Shown here in pieces: positions 7,091 to 14,558 of a stretch of 41,264 nucleotides of DNA. Origin of the DNA: a virus; IMG/VR virus record IMGVR_UViG_3300015245_000722, positions 1 to 41,264 of that record. One strand, given 5' to 3'. Position numbers and translations under genes: made by a program. The notes under the pieces are model-generated. The model did no database searches. It was not told the DNA's origin and saw nothing but the letters and a program-made list of their open reading frames with translations. The first letter of the stretch is position 1; each line of letters begins with the position of its first letter.

Positions 7091-7723
7091 TTAAATTTTG
7101 AATCTGCGGACCGCGCAACCCCGGCACCGACCGGCCTTGCGCCAGTCGTACTGGTGGCCGTCGCCGAAGTACTGGTACCAGGCGTAGTCGGAGACGCGGG
7201 CGTACTGCGTGGAGGTCCAATACACCGCGTCGGCCTCGAAGCACTCGGCGCCGCCTGCCTTGAAGATCTCGAGCGCGGTCTGTTCGGGATCCTTGGCCGT
7301 ATAGGGATGCCCCAACGGACAAGAGTGCAGGTTGATTCCGCTACGCGCCCATCGTGAGTTCTCCTCCGCGGAGGGTTTGAGCGCGCGATAGGCGATCTCG
7401 AGCTCGTCGAGCGCAGGCAGATACCAATCGTTCAGGTCGCCGATGTTGAGAGCCAGGACGCGCTTGGCGAGCTCGCTGCCGGCTTCGGCCATGGCAAGCG
7501 TGTTGGCGCGGCCATCGGACAGACTGAGGGCGCCGGTAACGTTGTTGTCGTACGGTCCCCAGGCCGTTGCGGGGAAGTCGCCGATGGCCTTGGGCGACTT
7601 GATCAGGCCATAGAGCGCTCCTCCGATCTGGATCGCGCCGAAATAGAAGCCGCCTTCCGCCGGCGCGCCGAGCGCGAATGGATGAGTAATGGCGTGCGTC
7701 CGGACTATAGTTGATGCATTCAC
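7091..7723 (-). CDS. DGR target protein 2 (DUF1566/C-type-lectin-like)
   Basis: This 210-residue protein ends in the second variable repeat. It shows a clear DUF1566-like course: DWYLPALDELEIAYRAL in the middle, YWTSTQYA just before the variable region, and RGCAVRR at the end. This fold is used by many DGR targets to present variable residues. A GTG start at 7723 was chosen because AAGGAA stands 4-5 bases upstream. There is no signal peptide. It starts 47 bases after the upstream gene, the second-largest gap in the leftward arm, but no clear promoter is visible there. With target 1 it shares a single TR, so both are diversified by one retroelement. Confidence 0.85.
   Translation of the reverse strand: MNASTIVRTHAITHPFALGAPAEGGFYFGAIQIGGALYGLIKSPKAIGDFPATAWGPYDNNVTGALSLSDGRANTLAMAEAGSELAKRVLALNIGDLNDWYLPALDELEIAYRALKPSAEENSRWARSGINLHSCPLGHPYTAKDPEQTALEIFKAGGAECFEADAVYWTSTQYARVSDYAWYQYFGDGHQYDWRKAGRCRGCAVRRFKI
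7103..7207 (-). repeat. DGR variable repeat 2 (VR2)
   Basis: These 105 bases at the end of target gene 2 differ from the TR at 13 positions, all at TR adenines, affecting codons 4, 5, 13, 16, 18, 20, 21, 23, 25, 26 and 28. Eight of the changed codons are Asn (AAC/AAT) in the TR. The pattern differs from VR1, so the two copies have been mutated independently. Confidence 0.95.
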
Positions 7724-7770
7724 GAGGTTCCTTTCTGAATAGGCACTACGAAGTTGGATGGACCTGCACT

Positions 7771-8052
7771 TCACCGCTGCTTCTCCAGATCCGGGAACTT
7801 GACCTCGATCACCGGCTCGGGCACGTCTTGCGGAAAATGTTCCTTGCGCCAGCCGCGGGCAAATTGGGCGAAGCGGAAGGCGGCGCGGACCTTGTCGTCG
7901 TGGAGGCCGGCGAGCAGGGCGCGGGCGGCCCACTCCTCGACGATCTTCGCGAAGAGCGGATCCTTTCCGCGGAGCACAAAGATCGGCTCCTCGTCGGTGG
8001 CGCGGTTCAGGCAGGAATTCGGATCCGCGATTTCATCGCGCTTGATGGCCAT
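7771..8052 (-). CDS. Hypothetical protein between PRTRC and DGR
   Basis: This 93-residue soluble protein is charged and helical (DPLFAKIVEEWAARALLAGL). The start is taken as the ATG at 8052, with AAGGAA about 8 bases upstream; a GTG at 8058 in the same frame is also possible. It overlaps the end of the ThiF-like gene by 20 bases, so it belongs to the same operon. Its size and the DP.FAKIVEEWAA pattern resemble small proteins often found beside PRTRC or phage early genes. Function unknown. Confidence 0.65.
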   Translation of the reverse strand: MAIKRDEIADPNSCLNRATDEEPIFVLRGKDPLFAKIVEEWAARALLAGLHDDKVRAAFRFAQFARGWRKEHFPQDVPEPVIEVKFPDLEKQR

Positions 8053-8869
8053 CGGCACGTTTCCTTTCTTTCGGGGGTGAAGGCCGCCGATATCCGAGCC
8101 GCGCCCAGGCCTTCGGGTCGATGGGGAGCGGAGCGGTGCGGCCGGTTGAGAGATTGACGAAGGCGCCGCACCAGCTGGTGCGGCCGTAGCGGAAGATCTG
8201 CCAGAGCAGCTGCAGCGCCGGCGTGACCACGGCCTGGTTGACGAACAATTCCTGGCGCTCGAGCGCCTGCGCTAGGCTGCAACTCGGGCCGTTCTGGCGA
8301 TCGAGGCGCTTTTGCGCGGTGTGCAGCTCGGGGTAGAGCTCCAGCACAGTGGGGAGCCGATACTCGAAGGCGGCATGCTTGGCGTTCCACGCCGGGATGC
8401 CGAGCACGACCTGGCCGTCGGCCGCGCGGTTGCCGAGGTCCATCCAGTAGAGCGGCTTGCGGTACGCCGCACGAAGGCGCTTGCCGATCGTCAGGCGCGA
8501 TCGAGCGCTGTCTACGCAGCTGATGACGATCTGCGGCCCGCCGCCGGTATTCGCGGTGCCGCGCTCGCCGAAGGTGAACTCGCAGGCTTTCCACTGCAGG
8601 CCGAACCAGGCATTGGTCCGCGTGATGAGGACCGCGGCTTTGTTGCGGCCGACGTCGGCCCGCGAAAAGAGCTGGCGGCCGAGGTTCGCCTCGGAGACGT
8701 GGTCGGGGTCGAAGAGGGCGACGTCGAGCCCCTGGTGGCCCAGGGCTCGGATCGCGGAGTCGAGCCTGGCGAGGCCCGAGAGCATCTGGCTGCCGTTGCC
8801 GCCGGCGCCGACCAGCGCGACAGTCGCGCGTTCGGCGAGCAGGCTCGGGTGGGTGGTGTGCTCGAGCAT
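8033..8869 (-). CDS. PRTRC system ThiF/E1-like protein
   Basis: This 278-residue protein has a nucleotide-binding GAGGNGS loop near residue 20, the E1-type NLGRQLFS and DVGRNKA motifs that bind ATP in the ThiF/MoeB/UBA1 fold, and SCVDSARSR after the central strand. These define the ThiF-like member of PRTRC (ParB-related, ThiF-related cassette). E1-like enzymes adenylate the C-terminus of a ubiquitin-like protein; here the likely partner would be PRTRC protein C. It begins with a TGATG overlap with the protein A stop. Activity in PRTRC systems has not, to my knowledge, been shown; the family assignment is firm. Confidence 0.85.
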   Translation of the reverse strand: MLEHTTHPSLLAERATVALVGAGGNGSQMLSGLARLDSAIRALGHQGLDVALFDPDHVSEANLGRQLFSRADVGRNKAAVLITRTNAWFGLQWKACEFTFGERGTANTGGGPQIVISCVDSARSRLTIGKRLRAAYRKPLYWMDLGNRAADGQVVLGIPAWNAKHAAFEYRLPTVLELYPELHTAQKRLDRQNGPSCSLAQALERQELFVNQAVVTPALQLLWQIFRYGRTSWCGAFVNLSTGRTAPLPIDPKAWARLGYRRPSPPKERKRADGHQAR

Positions 8870-9501
8870 CAGCGCTCTGCCCATTCGTCTTCGTCGACGA
8901 ACTGCCCGCCCGGCAGGCACAGCCGCATCTTCCATCGCGGAGCGTCGGTGCCCAGGCCGCCGAGCACGGCCGCATACTTGACTTCGCCGGCGTCGTCCTC
9001 GTCGTCGATCGCGGAGAAGAAGGCCTCCATCGCGCCGTGCGAATGCAGGTCCGCGACCAGGTGCTCGCCTTCCGCGAGCGCGGGGCGGATCAGGTCGAGG
9101 CCGCCCGGGGTTGCCTCACTCGCAAGCAGCGGGCGGTAGTCGAGCGTGTGGCCGCCCGATCCGTTGGGCTTCCAGGTGATCCATGCCGCGAACTCGTTCG
9201 GCATGGCTAGGTGCGCGTCGCGCTCGAACGGATCGAGAAGCGCGGTGAGCTGCTTCCAGTCGAAATCCAGGCGCGCGCCGATCTCGGGCGCCTGGCCGAA
9301 GGGCAGCGGCGCCTCCGCCGGGGCGACCGGCCAGACGATGCGCATCCACGGCCGGCGCAACTCGAGATAGACGCCATCCTCCGCGATCAGGTAGCGGTGG
9401 CCGTTATGCTCGAGCGGCGCGAGCTCGGAGAATCGCGGAACGATGATCGCCGGCGTGTGCGCCTGGAGTGCGCGGTCGCGCGGGTCGAGATCAGTCTGCA
9501 T
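8869..9501 (-). CDS. PRTRC system protein A (JAB/MPN-type peptidase)
   Basis: This 210-residue protein carries a full JAMM signature: H153-S-H155 followed by seven residues, Ser163 and Asp166 (HSHGAMEAFFSAIDD), the metal site of JAB/MPN isopeptidases. In ubiquitin-like systems such enzymes trim or remove the ubiquitin-like partner. The start at 9501 overlaps the protein B stop by 11 bases. Order (B, A, ThiF) matches known PRTRC cassettes. Catalysis is likely from the intact metal ligands, but the substrate is unproven. Confidence 0.85.
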   Translation of the reverse strand: MQTDLDPRDRALQAHTPAIIVPRFSELAPLEHNGHRYLIAEDGVYLELRRPWMRIVWPVAPAEAPLPFGQAPEIGARLDFDWKQLTALLDPFERDAHLAMPNEFAAWITWKPNGSGGHTLDYRPLLASEATPGGLDLIRPALAEGEHLVADLHSHGAMEAFFSAIDDEDDAGEVKYAAVLGGLGTDAPRWKMRLCLPGGQFVDEDEWAER

Positions 9502-10276
9502 CGCCCTCGCCCTTGTCCTTCTCCAGGCGGCGCGCGAGCCCCTGCAGCGTGAGATCGAGGGGCACGAGGGCTTCGACCGGGAAGCGATCGCCCCACGCAC
9601 GGTCGAGGCCCTGGCGCCAGAACGCGTAAGCGCCGCCCTTGTGATTGACCAGGCGATCCTTGCCGCGGATGTTCGGGTGCGTGAAGTTGGAATCGAAGAA
9701 CGCGCGCTCGTATTCAGCGAGTGCGGAGGGCGAAAGCTGCTCGGGCAGCCTGACGTTGCCCTCGCAGATCTCGCCGCTCGAGTAGACGTTGAAGTAAGGG
9801 GCGCGGCAGAGTTTCGTGCCCGGCGCCGGGCGGTTGGAATCGCGGAGCGCGAACACATGCCAGCCCCCGGATCCCACCGCGAACACCAGGGCGGGCTGCG
9901 GCGTGGAGCCCGAGCGCTTGCCGATGAGCTTGGCGGCGGTTTGGTCCTCCTCCTGGTCGCCGGCGGCAGCTGTGCGGGTATCGAAAAACACGGTGGTCTT
10001 CGCCGCGGGGCGCCACCAGATGATCGAGCGCGCGCCGAGATAGCAGAGTTCGGGGGGCACGAACCCGGAGAGGCTCGCCATCGCGCCGAGCTTGCGGGCG
10101 AGGTCGGCGCAGGCCTCCTTCGTGGCGGGGCGGCCGGCGCCAAGACGCAGGGCCGTGGGGTCGCCCTGGATATCGTGGAGCGTGGCGTAGGCGCCGGCGC
10201 CGCTCAGGTAGACAAGGATTGCCTGGCGCAGCTGCCAGAGCGGTTTCTCGGCGCCGGTGATGGCGACGGAGCTCAC
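9491..10276 (-). CDS. PRTRC system protein B (proposed E2-like)
   Basis: This 261-residue protein matches PRTRC protein B in length, order and motifs, such as ELCYLGARSIIWWRPA, a hydrophobic beta-region, and VGSGGWHVFALRDSNRP with PYFNVYSSGEICEGN. The family has been proposed, from computational work on prokaryotic ubiquitin-like systems, to be an E2-like fold (Prok-E2_D). The GTG start at 10276 overlaps the protein F stop (GTGA). It sits between F and A in a tightly coupled cassette. No experimental role is known to me. Confidence 0.82.
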   Translation of the reverse strand: MSSVAITGAEKPLWQLRQAILVYLSGAGAYATLHDIQGDPTALRLGAGRPATKEACADLARKLGAMASLSGFVPPELCYLGARSIIWWRPAAKTTVFFDTRTAAAGDQEEDQTAAKLIGKRSGSTPQPALVFAVGSGGWHVFALRDSNRPAPGTKLCRAPYFNVYSSGEICEGNVRLPEQLSPSALAEYERAFFDSNFTHPNIRGKDRLVNHKGGAYAFWRQGLDRAWGDRFPVEALVPLDLTLQGLARRLEKDKGEGDAD

Positions 10277-11256
10277 CGGGAGCCCTGCCTCACAGCGATC
10301 AGGGGGACCAGCCGGTCGATCAACCGGATGATCGCGAAGCGCCGCTCCATCTGCGCGATCCACGCGGGAATCTGGCGCGGTTGCAGGCAGAACCAGCCGA
10401 GCGTGTCGTTGCCTCCCATCTGTGAGACGTACTCCAGGTGGTCATCGCAAAGCCCGGGAAGCGGGTCTTTCGTGTTCCAGCGGAGCGCGATCGAAAAGGC
10501 CAGCGCCTCTCCCTCATCCTCGCCCGATGAGAAGGTCATATCGACCTTGTCGGCATGCCTGCGCGCGGCGCGCACCGCGTCGACGATGCCGAGCGTTAAC
10601 TCCGCGATCGTCCCGACCGGGCCGCGGCGCTTTGCCAGGCGCTCCAGCTTGCCGCGCGGCAGGATCTTGGGGAAGGTGACTTCCTCTGGGATCGCCTTGT
10701 CGAAATCGGCGCGCCGGAAAATGTCGAGATCCCCGACGTCTTCCCCGTTGTCCGCGGCTTCGGCAAGCATGTCTGTTTCGTCCATCTCGCCGCGCCAGTG
10801 ATAGTGGACGGCGAAGCCGAAGCCGATATCGGGGGTGAAGATCGGCATGGCCCAGACGTGCGCCTGGCCGATCGCAAAGAGGGCGCTTCGGGCGAGCCCC
10901 GGGGCCGCGCGCTCGATTTCCTTCCAGCGGCGCTCGAGGCACCACACCTGATGCCAGATTTCCTGGGGATCGTTGCTGACGAAGATGGTGAGCTGGCTGT
11001 CCGCGATGTTCTCGTCGGTATGGCCGGTGGCGACGTGCAGCGAGAAGTCGAAAACGCGGAGCCCCTTGGTCTGCTCGTCGAGCCAGGCCTTCAAGGTGTC
11101 CGCGAATACCATCTGCTCGAGCGGCGCCTTGCGGTGGGACGGCGCGACGAGCGGCCGCTTCTTGGCCAGCGCGATCGCGCACTGCGCGGCGATCGCATCG
11201 CTGCCGATGCCTTGATAGATCGCCGGCGCGCCGGCGAGCGACGGAAGGGCGAGCAT
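10273..11256 (-). CDS. PRTRC system protein F
   Basis: This 327-residue soluble protein lies just before protein B, the usual position of PRTRC protein F, and shows features of that family (an N-terminal LALPSLAGAPAIY segment, FVSNDPQEIWHQVWCLE, and VHYHWRGEMDE). The biochemical role is unknown. Its ATG overlaps the stop of a small upstream gene (TGATG), and its end overlaps protein B. The assignment rests on order, length and partial recognition rather than on a catalytic motif. Confidence 0.7.
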   Translation of the reverse strand: MLALPSLAGAPAIYQGIGSDAIAAQCAIALAKKRPLVAPSHRKAPLEQMVFADTLKAWLDEQTKGLRVFDFSLHVATGHTDENIADSQLTIFVSNDPQEIWHQVWCLERRWKEIERAAPGLARSALFAIGQAHVWAMPIFTPDIGFGFAVHYHWRGEMDETDMLAEAADNGEDVGDLDIFRRADFDKAIPEEVTFPKILPRGKLERLAKRRGPVGTIAELTLGIVDAVRAARRHADKVDMTFSSGEDEGEALAFSIALRWNTKDPLPGLCDDHLEYVSQMGGNDTLGWFCLQPRQIPAWIAQMERRFAIIRLIDRLVPLIAVRQGSR

Positions 11257-11447
11257 CAGGTAAGCGGCGGGAGGAGCTCGGCGGGTGCCGTGAGCGGCTC
11301 GCCCGATTCGGATCGAGCGAACGCGACCCAGGCGCGGAACGCCGGCGCGTGCTTGTCGACCTCGACGGGACTGATCGCGTTCGGCAGCTCGTCGACGCCG
11401 CGGCCGGCGGCGATATCGCGGAGACGGACGAGAAGGTCGGGCTTCAC
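11256..11447 (-). CDS. Small hypothetical protein in PRTRC cassette
   Basis: This 63-residue protein begins MKPDLLVRLRDIAAGRG, probably one amphipathic helix, and ends Leu/Pro-rich. It is linked by a four-base overlap upstream (ATGA) and a one-base overlap to protein F downstream (TGATG). No family is recognised. Confidence 0.55.
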   Translation of the reverse strand: MKPDLLVRLRDIAAGRGVDELPNAISPVEVDKHAPAFRAWVAFARSESGEPLTAPAELLPPLT

Positions 11448-11641
11448 GCGGTGGCCCAGGCGATGAAGCGGCTACACCAGCTTGGCGCTGCGGCGGGATG
11501 CCGATAGAGGGGCACTACGCGTTCGTTGTGCGAAGGCTGGCCCTTGGCGACCATGTCCTCGGCGATGCGTTGACTCTTCCAGATGCCGACGAAATAACCT
11601 TGGTCGTTCTCGACGGCGTAGCCGTGCGGCGCGGTCTTCAC
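11444..11641 (-). CDS. Small hypothetical protein in PRTRC cassette
   Basis: This 65-residue protein contains YAVENDQGYFVGIWKSQRIA and ends in a hydrophobic tail (WCSRFIAWATA). The pattern ...VVPLYRHPA is common in small phage early proteins of unknown function. Four-base overlaps on both sides place it firmly in the operon. Confidence 0.6.
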   Translation of the reverse strand: MKTAPHGYAVENDQGYFVGIWKSQRIAEDMVAKGQPSHNERVVPLYRHPAAAPSWCSRFIAWATA

Positions 11642-11856
11642 GTGATCAGCTTTTCTCGCAGGGCAATCGCCACCGCGTGGGTATTGGTCTTTGCGTCAAG
11701 GCTCGCTCGGATCAGCACCATTCTGTTGCTGTAGGCGGGGCGCTTTAGGCCGATCGCCATACTGACCTCGGCGAAGGTCCTGCCGTTGGCGAGCATCTGG
11801 AGGAGCGCCTTGTCGCGCGAGGAAAGTTCGCTCTTGCCGGTCGGCTTAGAAGTCAT
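11638..11856 (-). CDS. LuxR/GerE-type helix-turn-helix protein
   Basis: This 72-residue protein is almost only a LuxR-type DNA-binding domain. SSRDKALLQMLANGRTFAEV matches the scaffold helix, GLKRPAYSNRM the recognition region, and HAVAIALREKLI the final helix. There is no receiver or ligand domain. The start at 11856 has GGAGG five bases upstream; an earlier ATG at 11868 overlaps the protein C stop and is also possible. It sits inside the PRTRC cassette between C and F. It could regulate the cassette or a late promoter, which is inference. Confidence 0.72.
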   Translation of the reverse strand: MTSKPTGKSELSSRDKALLQMLANGRTFAEVSMAIGLKRPAYSNRMVLIRASLDAKTNTHAVAIALREKLIT

Positions 11857-11867
11857 GGAACCCTCCA

Positions 11868-12098
11868 TCACCAATCGATGACTGGCGCGGCGCCCTTCGT
11901 GCCCACCGGCCGCCGGAACGTGTAGACGAGCTTGCCGTCTTTGTTCTCCGGGCCCTCGATCGCGGCGTTGGCGAGCTCGGGGTAGGTGGCGGTGTAGAGG
12001 TCGCGGACTTCTTCGGCGGAATACTGCGCGCCCGGGTCGACCAGGTCGACGCTGTTGTAGCGGAACGCGCGCTCGAGCGCGCGGGTTTCGAGGGTCAT
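11868..12098 (-). CDS. PRTRC system protein C (proposed ubiquitin-like)
   Basis: This 76-residue protein has the typical pattern of PRTRC protein C: FRYNSVDLVDPGAQYSAEEV, then LYTATYPELANAAIEGPE and VYTFRRPVGTKG. Computational studies place this family in the ubiquitin-like superfamily (Prok_Ub). The C-terminus here is GAAPVIDW, with no exposed di-glycine, so conjugation as for ubiquitin would need trimming or may not occur. The ATG overlaps the protein E stop (ATGA). Confidence 0.85.
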   Translation of the reverse strand: MTLETRALERAFRYNSVDLVDPGAQYSAEEVRDLYTATYPELANAAIEGPENKDGKLVYTFRRPVGTKGAAPVIDW

Positions 12099-13126
12099 GG
12101 CTGCTTGCTTCCTTCCGTGGTGAGCAGGTCGGCGGTTTTCGCGTCCGCCCGTGCGGGGGCCTCGGGCGGCCGCTGGACGATGTAGCGATCCTTCTCGATC
12201 TTCACGACGCGGTATTCGCCGAACTCCGGATGCGTGTAGGTCTCGCCCACGGCGAGGTCTTCATCGCAATTGCCGAGCAAGGTGCCGGTGTCGGTGCGCA
12301 CGGTGCGCGCGAGGCGATCAAGTGGAAAGGGCCACTTTCCGGCGGGATCGATAGTGGTCTTCGAGGTCTTCATGGTGGGTTCCGGGGCAGCCGCGGCGGT
12401 CCGGGAGCTTTGCGAGGAGGGAGACTCCGCGGAACGAGACGACGAGGGAGGCGGCGCGTCGGCGCGCGGCGCCCCGGAAGACGGTGTCTTGCCTTGCTCG
12501 AGGAATTCGTGCCAGCCGGTCCACAGCTTCTCGAAGCGGCGGCCGGTCTTGTTGGCGTTCCTGCGCGCCCAGGCGATGAACGCGGCGCGATTGAGGTCCT
12601 TGCCGGTGGTGAGGTAGGCGCGCAGATCCTCGAGGCACTTGTCCTTTCCCGGAAGGCTCGATCGCGGAGTGGTGACCTTCCTGGCCGCATTCGCCTTCTT
12701 AGCGGAGGCCGCGCTCGCCGGCTTCGCCTGGGCGGGCGCCTTGGGCTTAGGCGCCTTCTTCGCCTTGGCGGCCTTGGGCGCGCGCGGCACCTTCGATTTT
12801 TTCGCCGCTTTGGCGGGCTTGGGCGGCTTGGGCGGTGTCGCCTTGGCTACCTTGGTCTTTGCGGCCGCGATCGCCTCGGTCGGGACCTTGATCGACGCGC
12901 GCAGATCGTTGACCTTCTCCGCGTAGTCGGCGATCGCCTTGGGCAGTTCGGCGTCGAGCTCCTCGGGGGTGCCGGTCGCCTCGATCGGCTTGCTGAGCGC
13001 GGAGGCTTCCTTCGCATCTTTCCCGGGCTTGGGCATGATGATCACGCGGAGTCGCGCGCCCTGGGGCGTGATGATCATGCTCATGGGGGTATGCCGGGCG
13101 ACGTCGTAGAGCGACTTGAAGAACAT
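12095..13126 (-). CDS. PRTRC system protein E
   Basis: This 343-residue protein has an N-terminal segment like PRTRC protein E (MFFKSLYDVARHTPMSMII, then IMPKPGKDAKEASALSKP and a TPEELDAELPKAIADY helix). The middle (about residues 110-175) is a Lys/Ala/Pro-rich stretch like histone H1 tails, which could bind DNA or RNA. The C-terminal third is Ser/Pro-rich and then beta-like (VGETYTHPEFGEYRVVKIEK). It is longer than I expect for the family because of this linker. It starts nine bases after the upstream gene. Confidence 0.75.
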   Translation of the reverse strand: MFFKSLYDVARHTPMSMIITPQGARLRVIIMPKPGKDAKEASALSKPIEATGTPEELDAELPKAIADYAEKVNDLRASIKVPTEAIAAAKTKVAKATPPKPPKPAKAAKKSKVPRAPKAAKAKKAPKPKAPAQAKPASAASAKKANAARKVTTPRSSLPGKDKCLEDLRAYLTTGKDLNRAAFIAWARRNANKTGRRFEKLWTGWHEFLEQGKTPSSGAPRADAPPPSSSRSAESPSSQSSRTAAAAPEPTMKTSKTTIDPAGKWPFPLDRLARTVRTDTGTLLGNCDEDLAVGETYTHPEFGEYRVVKIEKDRYIVQRPPEAPARADAKTADLLTTEGSKQP

Positions 13127-13135
13127 GGCGGTCTT

Positions 13136-13408
13136 TCAGGAGTAAGCGACAATCCCGCGGATCCAGAATCCGGTCTGGATGCAGGCGACGAGGAACATGC
13201 CGGGCTGGCGGGCTCGCCAGGTGGCGGTGAACCAGAATGGCTGCGAGAACAAGCCGACGAGGCAGCCGGCCTTGACATAGCCGGGGGTGGTGAGGAGCGC
13301 CATCGCGGCCACGGTGCTGAAAAGAATAAACGTCTGCAGCACGCCGTCGAAAGTCACGCGCGGGAGCAATTCGCGGAGCGTCACCGGTTCGAAGTCGAAA
13401 TTAACCAT
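13136..13408 (-). CDS. Small membrane protein
   Basis: This 90-residue protein has two or three hydrophobic segments: residues about 23-41 (LQTFILFSTVAAMALL), 47-63, and 70-88. It is probably an inner-membrane protein. It ends just before PRTRC protein E and its start overlaps the upstream gene by eight bases. The fold resembles small phage membrane proteins with conserved Trp-rich loops. No function is known. Confidence 0.6.
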   Translation of the reverse strand: MVNFDFEPVTLRELLPRVTFDGVLQTFILFSTVAAMALLTTPGYVKAGCLVGLFSQPFWFTATWRARQPGMFLVACIQTGFWIRGIVAYS

Positions 13409-13655
13409 CGGTCTCCTCGCGCGAATCGAGCACGGCGGTCTCCCAGGCGTTGCTGTCGTCGATGCGTGGAAGTTGCTTCAGGGCGTTCTGGACCAGGGCG
13501 TGCTGGCTGCGGCCGAACTTGCGCACCAGGCTCACGAACTGGCGCAGCTTGATGTTCTCCGCGACCAGCGCGCGGAGCTTCTCGGGATGCGTTTCCAGGA
13601 TGTAGAGCATTCTTTCGACTTGTTCTCGTTCGTGAGGATCCAGATCCAGCACCAT
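13401..13655 (-). CDS. Small hypothetical helical protein
   Basis: This 84-residue acidic protein is predicted helical throughout (HEREQVERMLYILETHPEKL and LRQFVSLVRKFGRSQHALVQ). Coiled-coil-like heptads suggest a dimer. It overlaps the membrane-protein gene by eight bases. No family is recognised. Confidence 0.6.
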   Translation of the reverse strand: MVLDLDPHEREQVERMLYILETHPEKLRALVAENIKLRQFVSLVRKFGRSQHALVQNALKQLPRIDDSNAWETAVLDSREETDG

Positions 13656-13658
13656 GGC

Positions 13659-13895
13659 CTAGGCCGTGCGGGTCCTCTTCAGGTCGTCGATCGAGGGCTG
13701 CGCGGCGGTGCGGCTGATGTTCATGGTCTGGCGGTCCTGGACCATGTCGAAATAGCGCGAGCCTGGCGCGAAGGCGATTACGAATTCCACGCCAAGACCG
13801 CCGTCGATGACGCGCGCGAACTTGCAGCCGGGTTTCTCCGCGGAGACCAAGGCGAATGGGTCTTCCTCGAGCACGGTGCCGGCGGCGTCGTTCAT
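13659..13895 (-). CDS. Small hypothetical protein
   Basis: This 78-residue protein begins MNDAAGTVLEEDPFALV. The ATG at 13895 was chosen because it overlaps the stop of the upstream gene. The middle looks like two beta strands (FARVIDGGLGVEFVIAFAPG). No family is recognised. Confidence 0.5.
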   Translation of the reverse strand: MNDAAGTVLEEDPFALVSAEKPGCKFARVIDGGLGVEFVIAFAPGSRYFDMVQDRQTMNISRTAAQPSIDDLKRTRTA

Positions 13896-14035
13896 CCGAA
13901 AATCTTGGAATAGAGCTCGAAGGCGAGCCCGGCGAGCACCATCAGGATCACTACGGCGAAGCAGATCGCGGCCATTTCCTCGCTGTCGCGCTTGGAAAGC
14001 CGATACTCTTCCTGCTCCGCCTCCCAGGATTTCAC
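13892..14035 (-). CDS. Single-span small membrane protein
   Basis: This 47-residue protein has a charged N-terminus and one strong transmembrane helix (residues about 21-42, AAICFAVVILMVLAGLAFEL). The GTG at 14035 overlaps the preceding stop (GTGA). An ATG further upstream at 14092 would add 19 residues inside the previous gene and is less likely. Function unknown. Confidence 0.55.
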   Translation of the reverse strand: MKSWEAEQEEYRLSKRDSEEMAAICFAVVILMVLAGLAFELYSKIFG

Positions 14036-14292
14036 GCCGCCTCCGTCGATCGGTTGGAGAGAAAATCCGCGGAATGCGCGGCGTTGCCGCAATTGGCGCA
14101 GACCACGAAAGGATGCCGTGCGCCGGCGTCGGGCACGGTTTCATTGGTATCGAAGTAGCGCCGGCCTGGCTGGATCAGCCTCTCGCAGCAGGCGAGATCG
14201 CCGAAATAGCGGCTGCAGCGCTTTATGGCGGTAGCCGTGCGCCACTCGCCCTTGCGTTCCTGCTGCTGGTGCCGCTCGGCGTTGGTGATCAT
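14032..14292 (-). CDS. Small Cys-rich hypothetical protein
   Basis: This 86-residue protein contains CSRYFGDLACCERLI (residues 26-40) and a later CANC motif, which together could bind a zinc ion. The GRRYFDT segment between them fits small phage zinc proteins of unknown role. Coupled by four-base overlaps at both ends (ATGA upstream, GTGA downstream). Confidence 0.6.
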   Translation of the reverse strand: MITNAERHQQQERKGEWRTATAIKRCSRYFGDLACCERLIQPGRRYFDTNETVPDAGARHPFVVCANCGNAAHSADFLSNRSTEAA

Positions 14293-14558
14293 CGGGTTCG
14301 TCTTCCGTTGCCATCGAAGCGTCGGCTGCGGCGTCGCGCGCGGGAATCGCTGAGCGAGCGATGTCGCCAGGGACGTGGGCGAGCGTTGTAGAACCTGGAG
14401 ACGCGCAGGTTCGCGGAGTGCACTTCGGCGAATGTGGGATTGCGATATTCGAGGCCGATTACTTCGCCTGAAACGCCGCGCGCGCCGAATCCTCCTGCGA
14501 TCAATCCGAGAAATGCTGCTAAGCGTTCGAGCGGTCGTTCCTTGTATTGGGCTTTCAC
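14289..14558 (-). CDS. Hypothetical protein
   Basis: This 89-residue basic protein starts at a GTG (14558) with GGAGG seven bases upstream. It begins VKAQYKERPLERLAAFLGLI and ends Arg-rich. The N-terminus has a short hydrophobic stretch. Overlaps both neighbours by four bases. No family is recognised. Confidence 0.5.
   Translation of the reverse strand: MKAQYKERPLERLAAFLGLIAGGFGARGVSGEVIGLEYRNPTFAEVHSANLRVSRFYNARPRPWRHRSLSDSRARRRSRRFDGNGRRTR

Noticed and set aside
9443-10801. Long plus-strand open frame opposite the PRTRC genes
   Set aside because: It is an antisense shadow of proteins B and F in GC-rich DNA. The minus-strand frames have recognisable families and coupled starts.
8033-13126. 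Calling the PRTRC cassette an antiphage Bil or CBASS system
   Set aside because: Protein families are shared at fold level only. There is no cyclase/effector gene, and the gene order fits PRTRC.
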